A stretch of 64,000 nt of DNA, from positions 2,046,001 through 2,110,000 of the forward strand of contig CP141731.1 of assembly GCA_035621235.1 (NCBI GenBank). The letters are read 5' to 3'. This stretch comes from Actinomycetaceae bacterium MB13-C1-2. GTDB taxonomy: Bacteria; Actinomycetota; Actinomycetes; Actinomycetales; Actinomycetaceae. Shown piece by piece: positions 16,588-25,914 of the stretch. Position 1 is the stretch's first letter. Every line of letters begins with the position of its first letter. A program made the translations under genes and the position numbers. Under the pieces are notes generated by a model, which ran no database searches, was not told the DNA's origin, and was given only the letters and a program-made list of their open reading frames with translations.

Positions 16588-19278
16588 ATGCGTACCTCTG
16601 AGATTCGTCAGCGATGGCTCGACTACTTTGTCGCGAACGACCACGTCGAGCTCCCGTCTGTCTCTCTTATTTCTCCGGACCCCTCGCTACTCTTCACCGT
16701 TGCGGGGATGGTTCCGTTCATTCCGTACATCATCGGAGAAGAGAAGGCGCCATGGCCGCGCGTCGCCTCGGTGCAAAAGTGCATTCGCACAAATGACATC
16801 GAAAACGTTGGCTACACCTCCCGTCACGGAACTTTTTTTCAGATGAACGGGAACTTTTCGTTTGGTGATTACTTCAAGGAAGGGGCGATCAACTACGCGT
16901 TCGATCTGCTTTCAGGTCCGGTAGATGAAGGCAAGTACGGACTCGACGCCGATCGCCTGTGGGTGACCGTGTGGGACGGAGATACCGAATCGCTAGACAT
17001 CCTTACCAACCAGATCGGATTGGACTCTAGGCACATTGTTAGGTTGCCCCGAGAAGAGAACTTCTGGTCCACCGGTCAACCGGGACCCGCGGGTCCCTGC
17101 TGCGAATGGCACTATGACCGCGGCCCCGAGTATGGGCCCGAGGCGGTGGGTGGATCCATCGACCCGGGCGGGGACCGCTACCTTGAGCTTTGGAACCTGG
17201 TTTTCGACCAGTACATGCGGGGTCCCGGCGAGGGACAGGACTACGAGTTACTACATGAACTTGACGAAAAATCGATCGATACAGGAGCCGGACTCGAGCG
17301 TCTTGCTTTTGTCTTGCAAGACAAGCCGAACATGTTCGAAATCGACGAGGTGCGCCCGGTAATCACTAGGGTAGAGGAGTTAACCGGCAAACGTTACGGT
17401 GCTGGAGCCGAAGACGACGTTAGAATGCGCGTCATCGCAGACCATGTTCGTTCGTCGATGATGCTCATCAATGATGGTGTTCGTCCCGGAAACGACGGGC
17501 GAGGCTACGTGCTACGCAGACTGATGCGCCGGGCTATTCGTTCAATCCGACTTCTTGGAGTCGACGAAAAGGTGCTCCCCGAGGTCTATCCGATCTCACG
17601 TGATGCAATGGCCCCCTCGTACCCCGAGTTGATCACAAACTGGGATAGCATCGCCGACGTCGCATACGGCGAGGAAGAAGCGTTCCGGAGAACTCTGGAT
17701 TCAGGGACGAACATTTTTGACCTAGCCGTGACCAAGGCATCTAGGAACGCGGGGAGCGACCCCGTGATGCTTAGTGGTGACGACGCATTTACCCTGCACG
17801 ACACGTACGGGTTCCCAATCGATCTCACGCTTGAAATGGCGGCGGAGCGGGGAGTGCGCGTTGATGAAACCAAGTTCCGCTCGCTAATGCAAGAGCAGAA
17901 GGAGCGTGCGCGCGCCGATAGCCGTGCGAAGAAGACCGGACACGTGGATGCGTCGGTATTCAACAGGATTGCAGCCAGCGCGCCTGAGATTGAGTTCATC
18001 GGCTACGACCACAGTTCTGGAGAAGCCGAGGTTGTTGGTTTGCTCTCGGGAGGGGAGGCAGTAGCCGCCCTAACTGGTCCCGCCGAAGTTGAGATAGTTC
18101 TTTCGCGGACTCCGTTCTACGCGGAGTCCGGCGGCCAACTCGCCGATTCTGGGCAGATTCGCCTTGAGGGCGGAGCCGTGATTGATGTGGTCGACGTACA
18201 GGCCCCTATCAAAGGACTATTCGTTCATCACGGAACCTTGAACGAGGGAACTGTGGCGGTGGGAGACAGGGCATTCGCGGAGATTGATGCCGACCGCAGA
18301 CTCGCGATCGCTCGTGCACACACATCGACGCACATGGTGCATCAGGCACTGCACGAGATCGTCTCGGAACAGGCGGTCCAGGCTGGCTCGGAAAACTCAC
18401 CATCAAGAATGCGTTTTGATTTCCGGCACGGTAAGGCCCTTTCGGAGGGTCAGGTTCGCGACATTGAGCAACTCGTCAACTCAAAGATGACGGATGATCT
18501 TCAGGTTACCGACAGCTGGATGAACATCGACGAGGCTAAAGCACTTGGCGCTCAGGCGCTGTTCGGTGAGAAGTACGGTCAGGTGGTGCGCGTCGTTAAC
18601 ATCGGAGATGGCTGGTCGCGCGAGCTTTGCGTGGGTACACACGTTCCAACTACCGGGCGGATCGGTCGCTTGAATGTCCTCGGTGAGAGCTCGATCGGCT
18701 CAGGGGTTCGTCGTATTGACGCTCTGGTTGCGGATGGTTCCTATCAGTTCCAGGCAACTGAACATGCGCTAGTCGGACAGCTTTCGACGTTGCTCAAGGG
18801 CCGACCCGAGGAGTTACCCGAGAAGGTTGCTGCCCTGCTGGACAAGCTCAAGTCCAGTGAGCGTCAGGTTGCTGCCATGCAAGATCAGATCCTTGCTGCA
18901 CGGGCTGGTGAAGTGGCCGATAGTGCCACGGAGATTAACGGGTTGCTGGTGGCGCGCGCTGATCTGGGAACCGTTTCCTCCGCCGCTGCCGCGCGTTCAA
19001 TCGCCACGGACGTTCGAGACAGACTCGGAAACAATCGAGTTGCAGTCGTGGTTATCGGAGCCGTTTGTGATGACAAACCAACCGTCGTTGTCGCGACAAA
19101 CCAGGCGGCGCGTGATGAGGGACTGAAGGCGGGAGATCTCGTTCGAACTGGAGCCAAGGTTCTTGGCGGCGGCGGCGGAGGCAAGCCTGATGTTGCACAG
19201 GGAGGCGGCACCGATCCGAACGCGATTGAGGATGCTCTGGCCGCCGTTGTCGACGAGGCGAGCGGAGCCAGATCCTGA
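16588..19278 (+). CDS. alaS: Alanyl-tRNA synthetase
   Basis: Charges tRNA-Ala and clears mischarged Ser/Gly-tRNA. ATG 16588 gives 896 residues, full length. The class II core has LFTVAGMVPFIPYI, QKCIRTNDIENVG and FFQMNGNFSFGDYFK. The usual GPCGPCSE motif reads GPAGPCCEWHYDRG here. Then come the tRNA-recognition segment (GYVLRRLMRRAIR), the editing domain with HTSTHMVHQALHE (HxxxH) and CVGTHVPTTGRIG (CxxxH), and a C-Ala domain with a Gly-rich end GGGGGGKPDVAQGGG. The alaS-ruvX-mltG-aroE order is a conserved actinobacterial operon; ruvX begins 9 bases downstream. Confidence 0.97.
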   Translation: MRTSEIRQRWLDYFVANDHVELPSVSLISPDPSLLFTVAGMVPFIPYIIGEEKAPWPRVASVQKCIRTNDIENVGYTSRHGTFFQMNGNFSFGDYFKEGAINYAFDLLSGPVDEGKYGLDADRLWVTVWDGDTESLDILTNQIGLDSRHIVRLPREENFWSTGQPGPAGPCCEWHYDRGPEYGPEAVGGSIDPGGDRYLELWNLVFDQYMRGPGEGQDYELLHELDEKSIDTGAGLERLAFVLQDKPNMFEIDEVRPVITRVEELTGKRYGAGAEDDVRMRVIADHVRSSMMLINDGVRPGNDGRGYVLRRLMRRAIRSIRLLGVDEKVLPEVYPISRDAMAPSYPELITNWDSIADVAYGEEEAFRRTLDSGTNIFDLAVTKASRNAGSDPVMLSGDDAFTLHDTYGFPIDLTLEMAAERGVRVDETKFRSLMQEQKERARADSRAKKTGHVDASVFNRIAASAPEIEFIGYDHSSGEAEVVGLLSGGEAVAALTGPAEVEIVLSRTPFYAESGGQLADSGQIRLEGGAVIDVVDVQAPIKGLFVHHGTLNEGTVAVGDRAFAEIDADRRLAIARAHTSTHMVHQALHEIVSEQAVQAGSENSPSRMRFDFRHGKALSEGQVRDIEQLVNSKMTDDLQVTDSWMNIDEAKALGAQALFGEKYGQVVRVVNIGDGWSRELCVGTHVPTTGRIGRLNVLGESSIGSGVRRIDALVADGSYQFQATEHALVGQLSTLLKGRPEELPEKVAALLDKLKSSERQVAAMQDQILAARAGEVADSATEINGLLVARADLGTVSSAAAARSIATDVRDRLGNNRVAVVVIGAVCDDKPTVVVATNQAARDEGLKAGDLVRTGAKVLGGGGGGKPDVAQGGGTDPNAIEDALAAVVDEASGARS

Positions 19279-19286
19279 GGTCGGGT

Positions 19287-19766
19287 GTGCGTCTAGGAAT
19301 AGACGTTGGCGAAGCACGAATCGGAGTTGCAGTCAGTGATGCTGCGGCTTCGCTAGTGTTGCCGCTTGAGACGATTCCGGCACACCCTAGGAGCCGAGGG
19401 ATAAAGAGAGTGCTTCGGATCTGCCTGGAACGTGAGGTCATCGAGGTGGTAGTGGGACTACCCAAGAACATGGCCGGGAACGAAGGACCCGCAGCGAAGA
19501 AGGCTCGTTTGTTCGCCGAAGAAATTGCGAAGCTGGTATCCGGTGTGCGAGTGTGTCTGGTGGACGAGCGCCTGACGACAGCTCAGGCGCAATCAAAACT
19601 TCACGAAATCGGCATTGATACACGCCGAAGCCGAAACATCATCGATCAGATGGCAGCACAGATTATTCTTGAGCAAGCTCTTGAATTGGAGCGGTCTAGC
19701 AGTTTGGCTCCGGGAGAGACCGTCGGCGAGACTAAGTGGGCATCGGAAGGACTTCCAGGTGGTTGA
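19287..19766 (+). CDS. ruvX: Putative pre-16S rRNA nuclease / Holliday junction resolvase-like RuvX (YqgF)
   Basis: A 159-residue RNase H-fold protein of the YqgF family, implicated in pre-16S rRNA 5' end processing and in some bacteria in transcription or recombination. The GTG start reads MRLGIDVGEARIGVAVSD, with the conserved catalytic Asp; later come VVVGLPKNMAGNEGP, VDERLTTAQAQ and the final IIDQMAAQIILEQAL with the third acidic residue. It is close to the family's usual 140-160 residues. It lies 9 bases after alaS and overlaps mltG by 8 bases, in a translationally coupled operon. Confidence 0.93.
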   Translation: MRLGIDVGEARIGVAVSDAAASLVLPLETIPAHPRSRGIKRVLRICLEREVIEVVVGLPKNMAGNEGPAAKKARLFAEEIAKLVSGVRVCLVDERLTTAQAQSKLHEIGIDTRRSRNIIDQMAAQIILEQALELERSSSLAPGETVGETKWASEGLPGG

Positions 19767-21486
19767 GGAAACTCCGTCAGAGAAGAAGGGGAACGCTCAG
19801 CCGTATCCCTTTCCCTCTCGCAAGGACATTCATGGCTCCCGAATTCCCAAGTCTCCAGAGGCCTCTGCAGACTTCGGACAGAGTGTGTCAGGTCAGCAGG
19901 GGAAAGAGGGGTCGGAAGGATCTTCGACACCAGCACTGAGAGATTCGATTGTTCCCTCTCACCCGCCAAAGACGCCTGAACACTCGGAGCAGATAAAAGG
20001 GACTTCCACTCAATGGGGGTTTCCGCCTAGGGCAACTCGATCCAGTAGCCCCGAGTCCAAGGGCGCAACCTCGGACGTCACGCCAAAAAAGGCCACCTCA
20101 GCCACACGGCCTGAGGATGGTGCTGACTCGGCTGTCGCGCCCAAGAATGCTGCCTCTGCAACAGAACCTAGAAGTGCCGCGGCCTCGGCCACCGCGCCCA
20201 AGAATGCCGCTTCTGCCACCACACCTAAAAATGCCGCTTCGATGGCCACACCCACAGATCACCGGGTCAGTCCTGACACGTCCGCGATGGCGCGTACCGG
20301 GGCATCACCAAAGGTCTCGACACGGCACGCGGCGCAAGCGGAGAATGATCGGCCGCCCACAGACCCGGTCCGAACGGGAACGGGTCCGATCACGGGTTCG
20401 CTCGCCGTGACAAAAGGAAAAGCACGCAAGCGCCGAAAGGCCATAAGGACCACTCTGATTCTTCTCGCGGTGGTAGCACTTCTGGCCGTAGCGGTTTGGT
20501 TTGCGCTCCAGAGTCTGTCCGGAGACGGAAGTCAGAGTGAAGCCGATGACTACCCCGGCCCGGGAACGACCGAGGTGACCGTGACGGTTGAATCGGGTGA
20601 TCACGGATCCGATATCGCACAGACGCTGTACGAAGCGGGGGTTGTAAAGAGTCCGGCAGCGTTCATTCGTGCATTCGACAACAACTCGGCTGCCTCGACA
20701 ATTCGCCCGGGAAACTACTCACTGAAGTTAGAGATGTCGGCTGCGGGGGCCCTTGCCGCAATGCTTGATGAGACTAATCGTTCAGACAACACCATAACGG
20801 TCAACTCGGGGCAAACTGCCGCGCAGATCAAAGAACGCATGGTGACCGTGGGTGGTTTCACGGAAGAGGATGTGAACGCGGCTTTCAACAATCCTGAGGC
20901 AATTGGACTCCCAGCCGTGGCCGGTGGAGATCCGGAAGGCTGGCCTGCTCCGGGAGAGTATGAGATCTCCTCAAATGACACCCCGGAGACCATCATTAGC
21001 CAGATGGTCGCGGCGACCGTCAATACCCTAACGACCCTGGGGGCTCCGGAGGACCAGTGGATGAAGGTTTTAACCAAGGCCTCCATCCTCGAACGTGAGG
21101 CTGGCAATCATGTGGACCTAGCGAAGGTTGCCAGGGTAATCGAGAACCGACTTGAGAATACTGATGCGGAGACAGTCGGACTTCTACAAATGGACTCAAC
21201 AGTCTTGTACGGAGTGGGAAAGTCAGGTGGAATTCCGACGCTCGCAGATCTCCAGAATGAGAATCCTTACAACACATACATTCACAAAGGACTTCCGCCC
21301 GGGCCAATTGCTTCGCCTTCTGTGGAAGCAATTGAAGCGACACTAAATCCCGAAGCGGGATCATGGCTCTATTTCGTGACGGTCAACCTAGACACCGGTG
21401 AAACAAAGTTTGCCGACACTCTGGCCGAACAGGAAGAAAACCAAAAGTTGCTCGACGAGTGGTGCGCCACCAACGGTTGCAATTAG
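19759..21486 (+). CDS. mltG: Endolytic murein transglycosylase MltG (YceG family)
   Basis: Membrane-anchored enzyme that cleaves nascent glycan strands and helps set their length. I place the start at GTG 19759 (GGAAGG seven bases upstream), giving 575 residues; the frame is open further back inside ruvX. The first ~215 residues form a cytoplasmic low-complexity region with repeated PKNAASAT units. One membrane helix follows (TTLILLAVVALLAVAVWFAL), then a LysM-like part and the YceG domain. The catalytic Glu lies in KASILEREAGN, with QMDSTVLYGVG and YNTYIHKGLPPGPIASPS also present. The long disordered cytoplasmic head is much larger than in E. coli MltG but common in actinobacteria. Confidence 0.93.
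   Translation: MVEETPSEKKGNAQPYPFPSRKDIHGSRIPKSPEASADFGQSVSGQQGKEGSEGSSTPALRDSIVPSHPPKTPEHSEQIKGTSTQWGFPPRATRSSSPESKGATSDVTPKKATSATRPEDGADSAVAPKNAASATEPRSAAASATAPKNAASATTPKNAASMATPTDHRVSPDTSAMARTGASPKVSTRHAAQAENDRPPTDPVRTGTGPITGSLAVTKGKARKRRKAIRTTLILLAVVALLAVAVWFALQSLSGDGSQSEADDYPGPGTTEVTVTVESGDHGSDIAQTLYEAGVVKSPAAFIRAFDNNSAASTIRPGNYSLKLEMSAAGALAAMLDETNRSDNTITVNSGQTAAQIKERMVTVGGFTEEDVNAAFNNPEAIGLPAVAGGDPEGWPAPGEYEISSNDTPETIISQMVAATVNTLTTLGAPEDQWMKVLTKASILEREAGNHVDLAKVARVIENRLENTDAETVGLLQMDSTVLYGVGKSGGIPTLADLQNENPYNTYIHKGLPPGPIASPSVEAIEATLNPEAGSWLYFVTVNLDTGETKFADTLAEQEENQKLLDEWCATNGCN
20135..20255 (+). repeat. Degenerate coding repeats in mltG
   Basis: Three to four imperfect copies of a roughly 27-base unit encode PKNAASAT-like octapeptides, starting near 20138, 20194 and 20221 (the last reads PKNAASMAT). 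They lie in the cytoplasmic low-complexity head of MltG. The DNA copies differ mainly at third positions, so the protein repeat seems to be maintained. Such tracts can vary in copy number between strains. Confidence 0.7.
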
Positions 21487-21516
21487 CCAACTGAGATCGA
21501 CAGTGGGGGAGGGACT

Positions 21517-22347
21517 GTGACCTGGGCCTGTGTCATTGGCAAACCGATCGAGCACTCGCTCTCTCCGGTGCTTCACCAAACTGCGTATGGGCTACTCGGA
21601 CTGGATTGGCAATACAGGCGCTTTGAAGTGGATGCAGAGTCCCTCCCTACGTTCATGGAAGATCTTGGGAGCGACTGCATCGGGGTCAGCGTTACTATGC
21701 CGTGCAAGCGAGAGATCCTGAAGCAGGTAGACAGCGTCGAGTCTTTGGCCAAGGCTCTGGGAGTCGCCAATACCGTCGTCATGCAGGGTGGACTGAAGGC
21801 GGCTTTCAACACGGACGTCAGGGGCATCGAAGAAGCTCTTAGACCGGGCCTTGAGAACCACCCGGAAGGAAGCCCGCTTATCATCGGAAACGGTGCCACC
21901 GCCTGTTCCGCGTTGGCAGCGCTCGCAACCCTTGGATATCGAGATGTCCATGTCGCCGCGAGAAACCTGGCCGGCATTGGTGGCGCTTTTTCAATCGCGC
22001 CAAAACTCGGAATCAGCGCTGAAGCAATCCCGCTCAAGCTGGTCGACCTGGTGGCTGAGGCGGCATCAAGCGCACCAGTAGTCATCTCCACTATTCCCCC
22101 CTCCGCAAGTGATGTACTTGCTCCGCTCCTCCGCCCAAGATCAGACTCAGTGCTGCTGGACGTGACCTACTCAGAGTCCGTCCAGGCGCTATCAGAAGCT
22201 TTTCTTAGAGCGGGCGCGAGAGTGGCCTCGCCGCTATCGATGTTGGTGCACCAGGGCATCGCTCAGGTAAAGCTGATGACGGATCGTGAAGTCCCGTATG
22301 AGCCAGTCTTCAAAGCCGTTCAAACTGCGGCCCGGATGCGAAGATAG
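21517..22347 (+). CDS. aroE: Shikimate dehydrogenase family protein
   Basis: Reduces 3-dehydroshikimate to shikimate with NADPH in the pathway to aromatic amino acids. GTG 21517 follows GGGGGAGGGA. It has the substrate-binding IGKPIEHSLSPVLHQ (residues 7-21), VSVTMPCKREIL with the catalytic Lys (the family usually has MPHK or MPLK), NTD in AAFNTDVRGIEEAL, and a Rossmann half beginning PLIIGNGATACSALAAL, where the usual GAGGA is altered to GNGAT. The 276 residues are normal. Neighbours aroC and aroKB support the assignment, although the changed Gly-rich loop could alter cofactor use. Confidence 0.88.
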   Translation: MTWACVIGKPIEHSLSPVLHQTAYGLLGLDWQYRRFEVDAESLPTFMEDLGSDCIGVSVTMPCKREILKQVDSVESLAKALGVANTVVMQGGLKAAFNTDVRGIEEALRPGLENHPEGSPLIIGNGATACSALAALATLGYRDVHVAARNLAGIGGAFSIAPKLGISAEAIPLKLVDLVAEAASSAPVVISTIPPSASDVLAPLLRPRSDSVLLDVTYSESVQALSEAFLRAGARVASPLSMLVHQGIAQVKLMTDREVPYEPVFKAVQTAARMRR

Positions 22348-22352
22348 CCTCG

Positions 22353-23066
22353 GTGAGCGACCCCGGTTCTGTCGCTTTGTTAGTTGGGGCGATTACTGTC
22401 GCCACCAACGCCATCTATCTCGCGATAAGGGGCGATCACCTGCGGAAGCAGTACCCGCAAGCAGGGTTGCCAAGTTCGCTTTCCTTAGTGTGGGCAAGCC
22501 TGCTACTTGGGACGCTTCCGCTTTGGATGGGGAGCCATCTTGATCCCAGTCCGGGTTCTCTCGGTGATCCCTCGTGGGGTATCGGGGTGGTCGGTGTTCT
22601 CAGCTCGGTCGTCACGCTGGGCTGGCTCTCACTGCTGATTGATGCCCGGTCTCGAAAACTACCGAGCGAACTAACCTCTCTGATGGCATTCGAGATCTTC
22701 GTCTCCTGGTTCATCACCCTTATCAACGTGGGCTTCAGGATTGACGGGGTTCTCGCTCCGGCTCTGGGGGCGCTGCTTTGGCTAGTTCCCTCTTTCATCG
22801 GGGCGCGCACCGGCCAGATCGGACGGGGTGACGTTCGACTCGCCCCGGTTCTGGGGTTCGGGCTCGGGACGATGTCACTCATGGCATCCGTATTGGGTTT
22901 ACTTCTGGCATATTTATTCGCGGGTATTGCCGCCCTGAGCCTTAGGCGGCATGGGGCAACTATCGGCCACCGATTTGCCCTCGGTCCCTTTTTGTATGTC
23001 GGTACCTGGAGTAGCTTCGCAATCGGCTGCCTCGTACCAATGCTTGCTCCCCTGACGCACGGGTAG
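22353..23066 (+). CDS. A24-family prepilin peptidase-like membrane protein
   Basis: A 237-residue polytopic membrane protein with about six to seven helices. It carries both aspartyl sites of the type IV prepilin peptidase family: LIDARSRKLPSELT (first Asp, with the RxxxLP pattern) and GRGDVRLAPVLGFGLG (the GxGD motif). The N-terminal cytoplasmic zinc/methylase domain of full-length PilD is absent, as in short TadV/ComC-like actinobacterial forms. GTG 22353 lies 5 bases after aroE and lacks a clear Shine-Dalgarno, so translation may be coupled. No pilin or pilus assembly gene is in the window; its substrates are unknown. Confidence 0.8.
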   Translation: MSDPGSVALLVGAITVATNAIYLAIRGDHLRKQYPQAGLPSSLSLVWASLLLGTLPLWMGSHLDPSPGSLGDPSWGIGVVGVLSSVVTLGWLSLLIDARSRKLPSELTSLMAFEIFVSWFITLINVGFRIDGVLAPALGALLWLVPSFIGARTGQIGRGDVRLAPVLGFGLGTMSLMASVLGLLLAYLFAGIAALSLRRHGATIGHRFALGPFLYVGTWSSFAIGCLVPMLAPLTHG

Positions 23067-23090
23067 GACGGATTGTGGAAAGCTAGTTGC

Positions 23091-24314
23091 ATGCTTTCTT
23101 GGACCACTGCAGGTGAATCACACGGACCAGCACTAATTGCTCTCATGGAGGGAATGCCAGCTGGCGTCCCGGTAACGACTGGGATGATCCAGGAGGCCCT
23201 GGCTGAACGCCGCCTCGGTTACGGACGAGGGGCTCGTCAAGCCTTCGAGCGGGACGAGGTAAGGGTAATCTCCGGACTGCGGCATGGACGGACGACGGGA
23301 GCGCCGATAACGATTGAGATCGGCAACTCAGAGTGGCCGAAGTGGCAGGCGGTCATGAGCGCTGATCCAGTTGATGAGGCGGAGCTTCGCGTCGACGCTG
23401 GCAAGGGCGATAGTCGAGAGATGAGCCGGAACAAGAAGCTTACGACTCCCCGGCCAGGACATGCGGACCTAGCCGGAATGGTCTCTTACCGAACTGACGA
23501 CGCGCGCAACATACTGGAGCGTGCTTCGGCACGTGAAACGGCCGCACGCGTCGCTCTTGGCGCCCTGGCTCGCTCCCTGCTCCGCGAGGTAGCTGGAACC
23601 GAGATCATTGGGCATGTTGTTGAGGTAGGAACTGTCAAGGGTAGGGCGGCATTCCCAGGGGCGACCGACCGGGATGCGCTTCAGGCTTCACCAATGCGGA
23701 CGCTTGACCCCTCTCTCGATGAAGCCTTTCGAGCGGTTGTTGACAGCGCGAAAGAAGGCGGTGACACAGTCGGAGGAGTGGTTGAGGTCGTGGCCTGGAA
23801 CGTTCCACTGGGCCTCGGATCACACGTATCATCAGAGATGAAACTAGACGCACAGATCGCTGCGGCGCTGATGGGAATTCAATCGGCTAAGGCCGTCGAG
23901 ATCGGTGATGGTTTCACCGCGGCACGAAGTTTCGGCGCGGCGGTCCAGGACGAGATTGTTCTGAGGTCCGGCGCGGTTACTCGCTCCTCGAACCGCTCCG
24001 GAGGGATTGAGGGAGGAACATCCAATGGCGAGCCCGTTGTTGCCCGAGTCGGATTCAAGCCGATTTCAACCGTTCCGAGGGCTCTTTCGACAGTTAACCT
24101 TTCAACCGGCGAAGAGGAATCGGCCTTCCACCAGCGTTCCGACACCTGTCAGGTTGTCCCAGCCGCAGTGATATGTGAATCGATGGTTGCCTTGGTGTTG
24201 GCGCGCGCATTGACGGAGCGATTCGGTGGTCGCTCGCTCGGCGAAGTGAGAGAACAGCTCGAGGTCCACCAGCGCTACGTTGACTCTGTTCTTTCGCAAG
24301 AGGCTGGGCGCTGA
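23091..24314 (+). CDS. aroC: Chorismate synthase
   Basis: Makes chorismate from EPSP with reduced FMN; last step of the shikimate pathway. ATG 23091 starts MLSWTTAGESHGPALIALMEG, the typical N-terminus; an in-frame GTG 18 bases earlier is less likely. Signatures include GYGRGARQAFERDEVRVISG, RHGRTTGAPITI, RPGHADLAG and, near residue 300, SNRSGGIEGGTSNGEPV. Its 407 residues match actinobacterial enzymes. It is followed after 1 base by aroKB. Because the enzyme needs FMN, it depends on the flavin supply discussed for the riboswitch locus. Confidence 0.96.
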   Translation: MLSWTTAGESHGPALIALMEGMPAGVPVTTGMIQEALAERRLGYGRGARQAFERDEVRVISGLRHGRTTGAPITIEIGNSEWPKWQAVMSADPVDEAELRVDAGKGDSREMSRNKKLTTPRPGHADLAGMVSYRTDDARNILERASARETAARVALGALARSLLREVAGTEIIGHVVEVGTVKGRAAFPGATDRDALQASPMRTLDPSLDEAFRAVVDSAKEGGDTVGGVVEVVAWNVPLGLGSHVSSEMKLDAQIAAALMGIQSAKAVEIGDGFTAARSFGAAVQDEIVLRSGAVTRSSNRSGGIEGGTSNGEPVVARVGFKPISTVPRALSTVNLSTGEEESAFHQRSDTCQVVPAAVICESMVALVLARALTERFGGRSLGEVREQLEVHQRYVDSVLSQEAGR

Positions 24315-24315
24315 C

Positions 24316-25911
24316 GTGTCCGAGGCCGCTGTTCCACTGCCGATATTTATCGTGGGACTGCCCGGATCAGGCAAGTCCCGTGTTGGCAAGATTCTCTCTC
24401 GGGAGCTTGGCGTGAGGCACATCGATTCCGATGTCCTAATCGAGGAAGCCGAAGGACGAAGTATCGGAGAAATCTTCGCAGATCGAGGGGAACCGTATTT
24501 TCGCGCTCTGGAGTCCCGAATAATTGAGGGCCTTGAGACTGAGCAAGCGGTCATTTCGTTGGGAGGTGGCGCCATTGAATCGCCATCGGTCCAAGGAGTT
24601 TTGGCCAGGGGACACGCTGTTTGGATCAGGGCCGATGAGGGGGAGCTGCTACGGAGGATTCGTCGGTCGCCGCGGCGACCGCTGATGCGCAGGAACCCGA
24701 AGGCCACTCTTCAGACGCTGGCGGAGAGAAGAAATCCACTGTTCGAGGAGGTGGCGGATATTCAGGTGTGGACTTCTGCCGGACCCCCTCAGGAGGTAGC
24801 AGATCAAGTAATGGTTGAGTTGACTCCAGTTATCGAGGTAACTGTGCAGGGCAGCCGCGAGTACCCGGTGCTTATCGGAACGGGGGCGCAGAGGCGAGCC
24901 GTCGATCTGCTTCCGTCAGATGTGATGAGCGTTTTTCTGGTTTATCCCGAGACACTGGCAAACCACGCGCGGGTTGTAGAGCAGAAGATCAAGAACACCG
25001 GGCGCGAAGTGACTCTCTTCCCTCATCCTGTCGCGGAGCTGGCCAAAACATACGGTGTGGTCGAACGAGGATGGGATGCAATGGGGGAGGCCAGAATCGG
25101 CAGAAAAGACTCCGTTGTCTCTCTAGGCGGCGGAGCGACGACAGACATGGGCGGATTCTTAGCCGCGACATGGCTGCGTGGCATCGCGAATATCAATATG
25201 CCGACGACGTTGTTAGGTATGGTCGATGCAGCTGTCGGGGGAAAGACCGGAATCAACACCGGAGCTGGGAAAAATCTGGTTGGATCCTTCTACGACCCTG
25301 TCGCAGTCATCTGTGACACGGACTATCTTGCAACGCTGCCACAGGCGGACTATCGTGGCGGGCTCGCTGAAATCATCAAGTGTGGATTCATCGCGGACAC
25401 CCGCATCTTGGAGATATTTAGGGATAATCCACGACTTGACGATGTCGTTTGGGCTACCAGAGAGGGAGCAACGGTTCTTCGCGAGATCATTGAGCGAGCG
25501 GTGCGTGTCAAGGCGAGTGTCGTTGGTGAGGACCGAACCGAAGCCGGAGTACGGGAACATTTGAACTACGGCCACACTCTCGGACACGCTATCGAGAAAG
25601 AGGAAGGCTACACGCTTCGCCACGGAGAGGCGGTAGCGATGGGGGCGATCTTCGCCGCAGAGTTGGCAGGTGAACTCGGATTACTGAGTGAAGAAGACAT
25701 TGAGCTTCATAGAACTCTCTTTGGAGCAGTCGGACTTCCCACTCGATACGAGGGAGAGTTGAGTGATCTACTGGTCCACATGTTCTCGGACAAGAAGGTC
25801 CGCGACGGTCAGTTACGATTCGTCGTTCTCGACGGAATCGGCAACCCGGTGGTGCGCAGCGTCTCTCCGAATGAACTATCCACACCTGCAGAACGTATCG
25901 GTCTTAGGTAG
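24316..25911 (+). CDS. aroKB: Bifunctional shikimate kinase / 3-dehydroquinate synthase (AroK-AroB fusion)
   Basis: One polypeptide carries two shikimate-pathway enzymes. Residues ~8-170 are shikimate kinase: FIVGLPGSGKSRVGKIL (Walker A), HIDSDVLIEE (D binding shikimate), RALESRIIEGL, and the substrate motif VISLGGGAIES. Residues ~175-531 are NAD-dependent 3-dehydroquinate synthase: VSLGGGATTDMGGFLAA, PTTLLGMVDAAVGGKTGIN, the Zn ligands in LAEIIKCGF and YGHTLGHAIE. GTG 24316 lies 1 base after the aroC stop; an earlier TTG at 24280 would overlap aroC. AroK and AroB are separate in most bacteria; such fusions are known in bifidobacteria and relatives. Confidence 0.93.
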   Translation: MSEAAVPLPIFIVGLPGSGKSRVGKILSRELGVRHIDSDVLIEEAEGRSIGEIFADRGEPYFRALESRIIEGLETEQAVISLGGGAIESPSVQGVLARGHAVWIRADEGELLRRIRRSPRRPLMRRNPKATLQTLAERRNPLFEEVADIQVWTSAGPPQEVADQVMVELTPVIEVTVQGSREYPVLIGTGAQRRAVDLLPSDVMSVFLVYPETLANHARVVEQKIKNTGREVTLFPHPVAELAKTYGVVERGWDAMGEARIGRKDSVVSLGGGATTDMGGFLAATWLRGIANINMPTTLLGMVDAAVGGKTGINTGAGKNLVGSFYDPVAVICDTDYLATLPQADYRGGLAEIIKCGFIADTRILEIFRDNPRLDDVVWATREGATVLREIIERAVRVKASVVGEDRTEAGVREHLNYGHTLGHAIEKEEGYTLRHGEAVAMGAIFAAELAGELGLLSEEDIELHRTLFGAVGLPTRYEGELSDLLVHMFSDKKVRDGQLRFVVLDGIGNPVVRSVSPNELSTPAERIGLR

Positions 25912-25914
25912 GTA

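Noticed and set aside
22436-23146. Long minus-strand open frame over the prepilin peptidase-like gene
   Set aside because: The plus-strand product has both aspartyl motifs and fits the operon; the minus-strand product is a basic, Ser/Pro-rich shadow.
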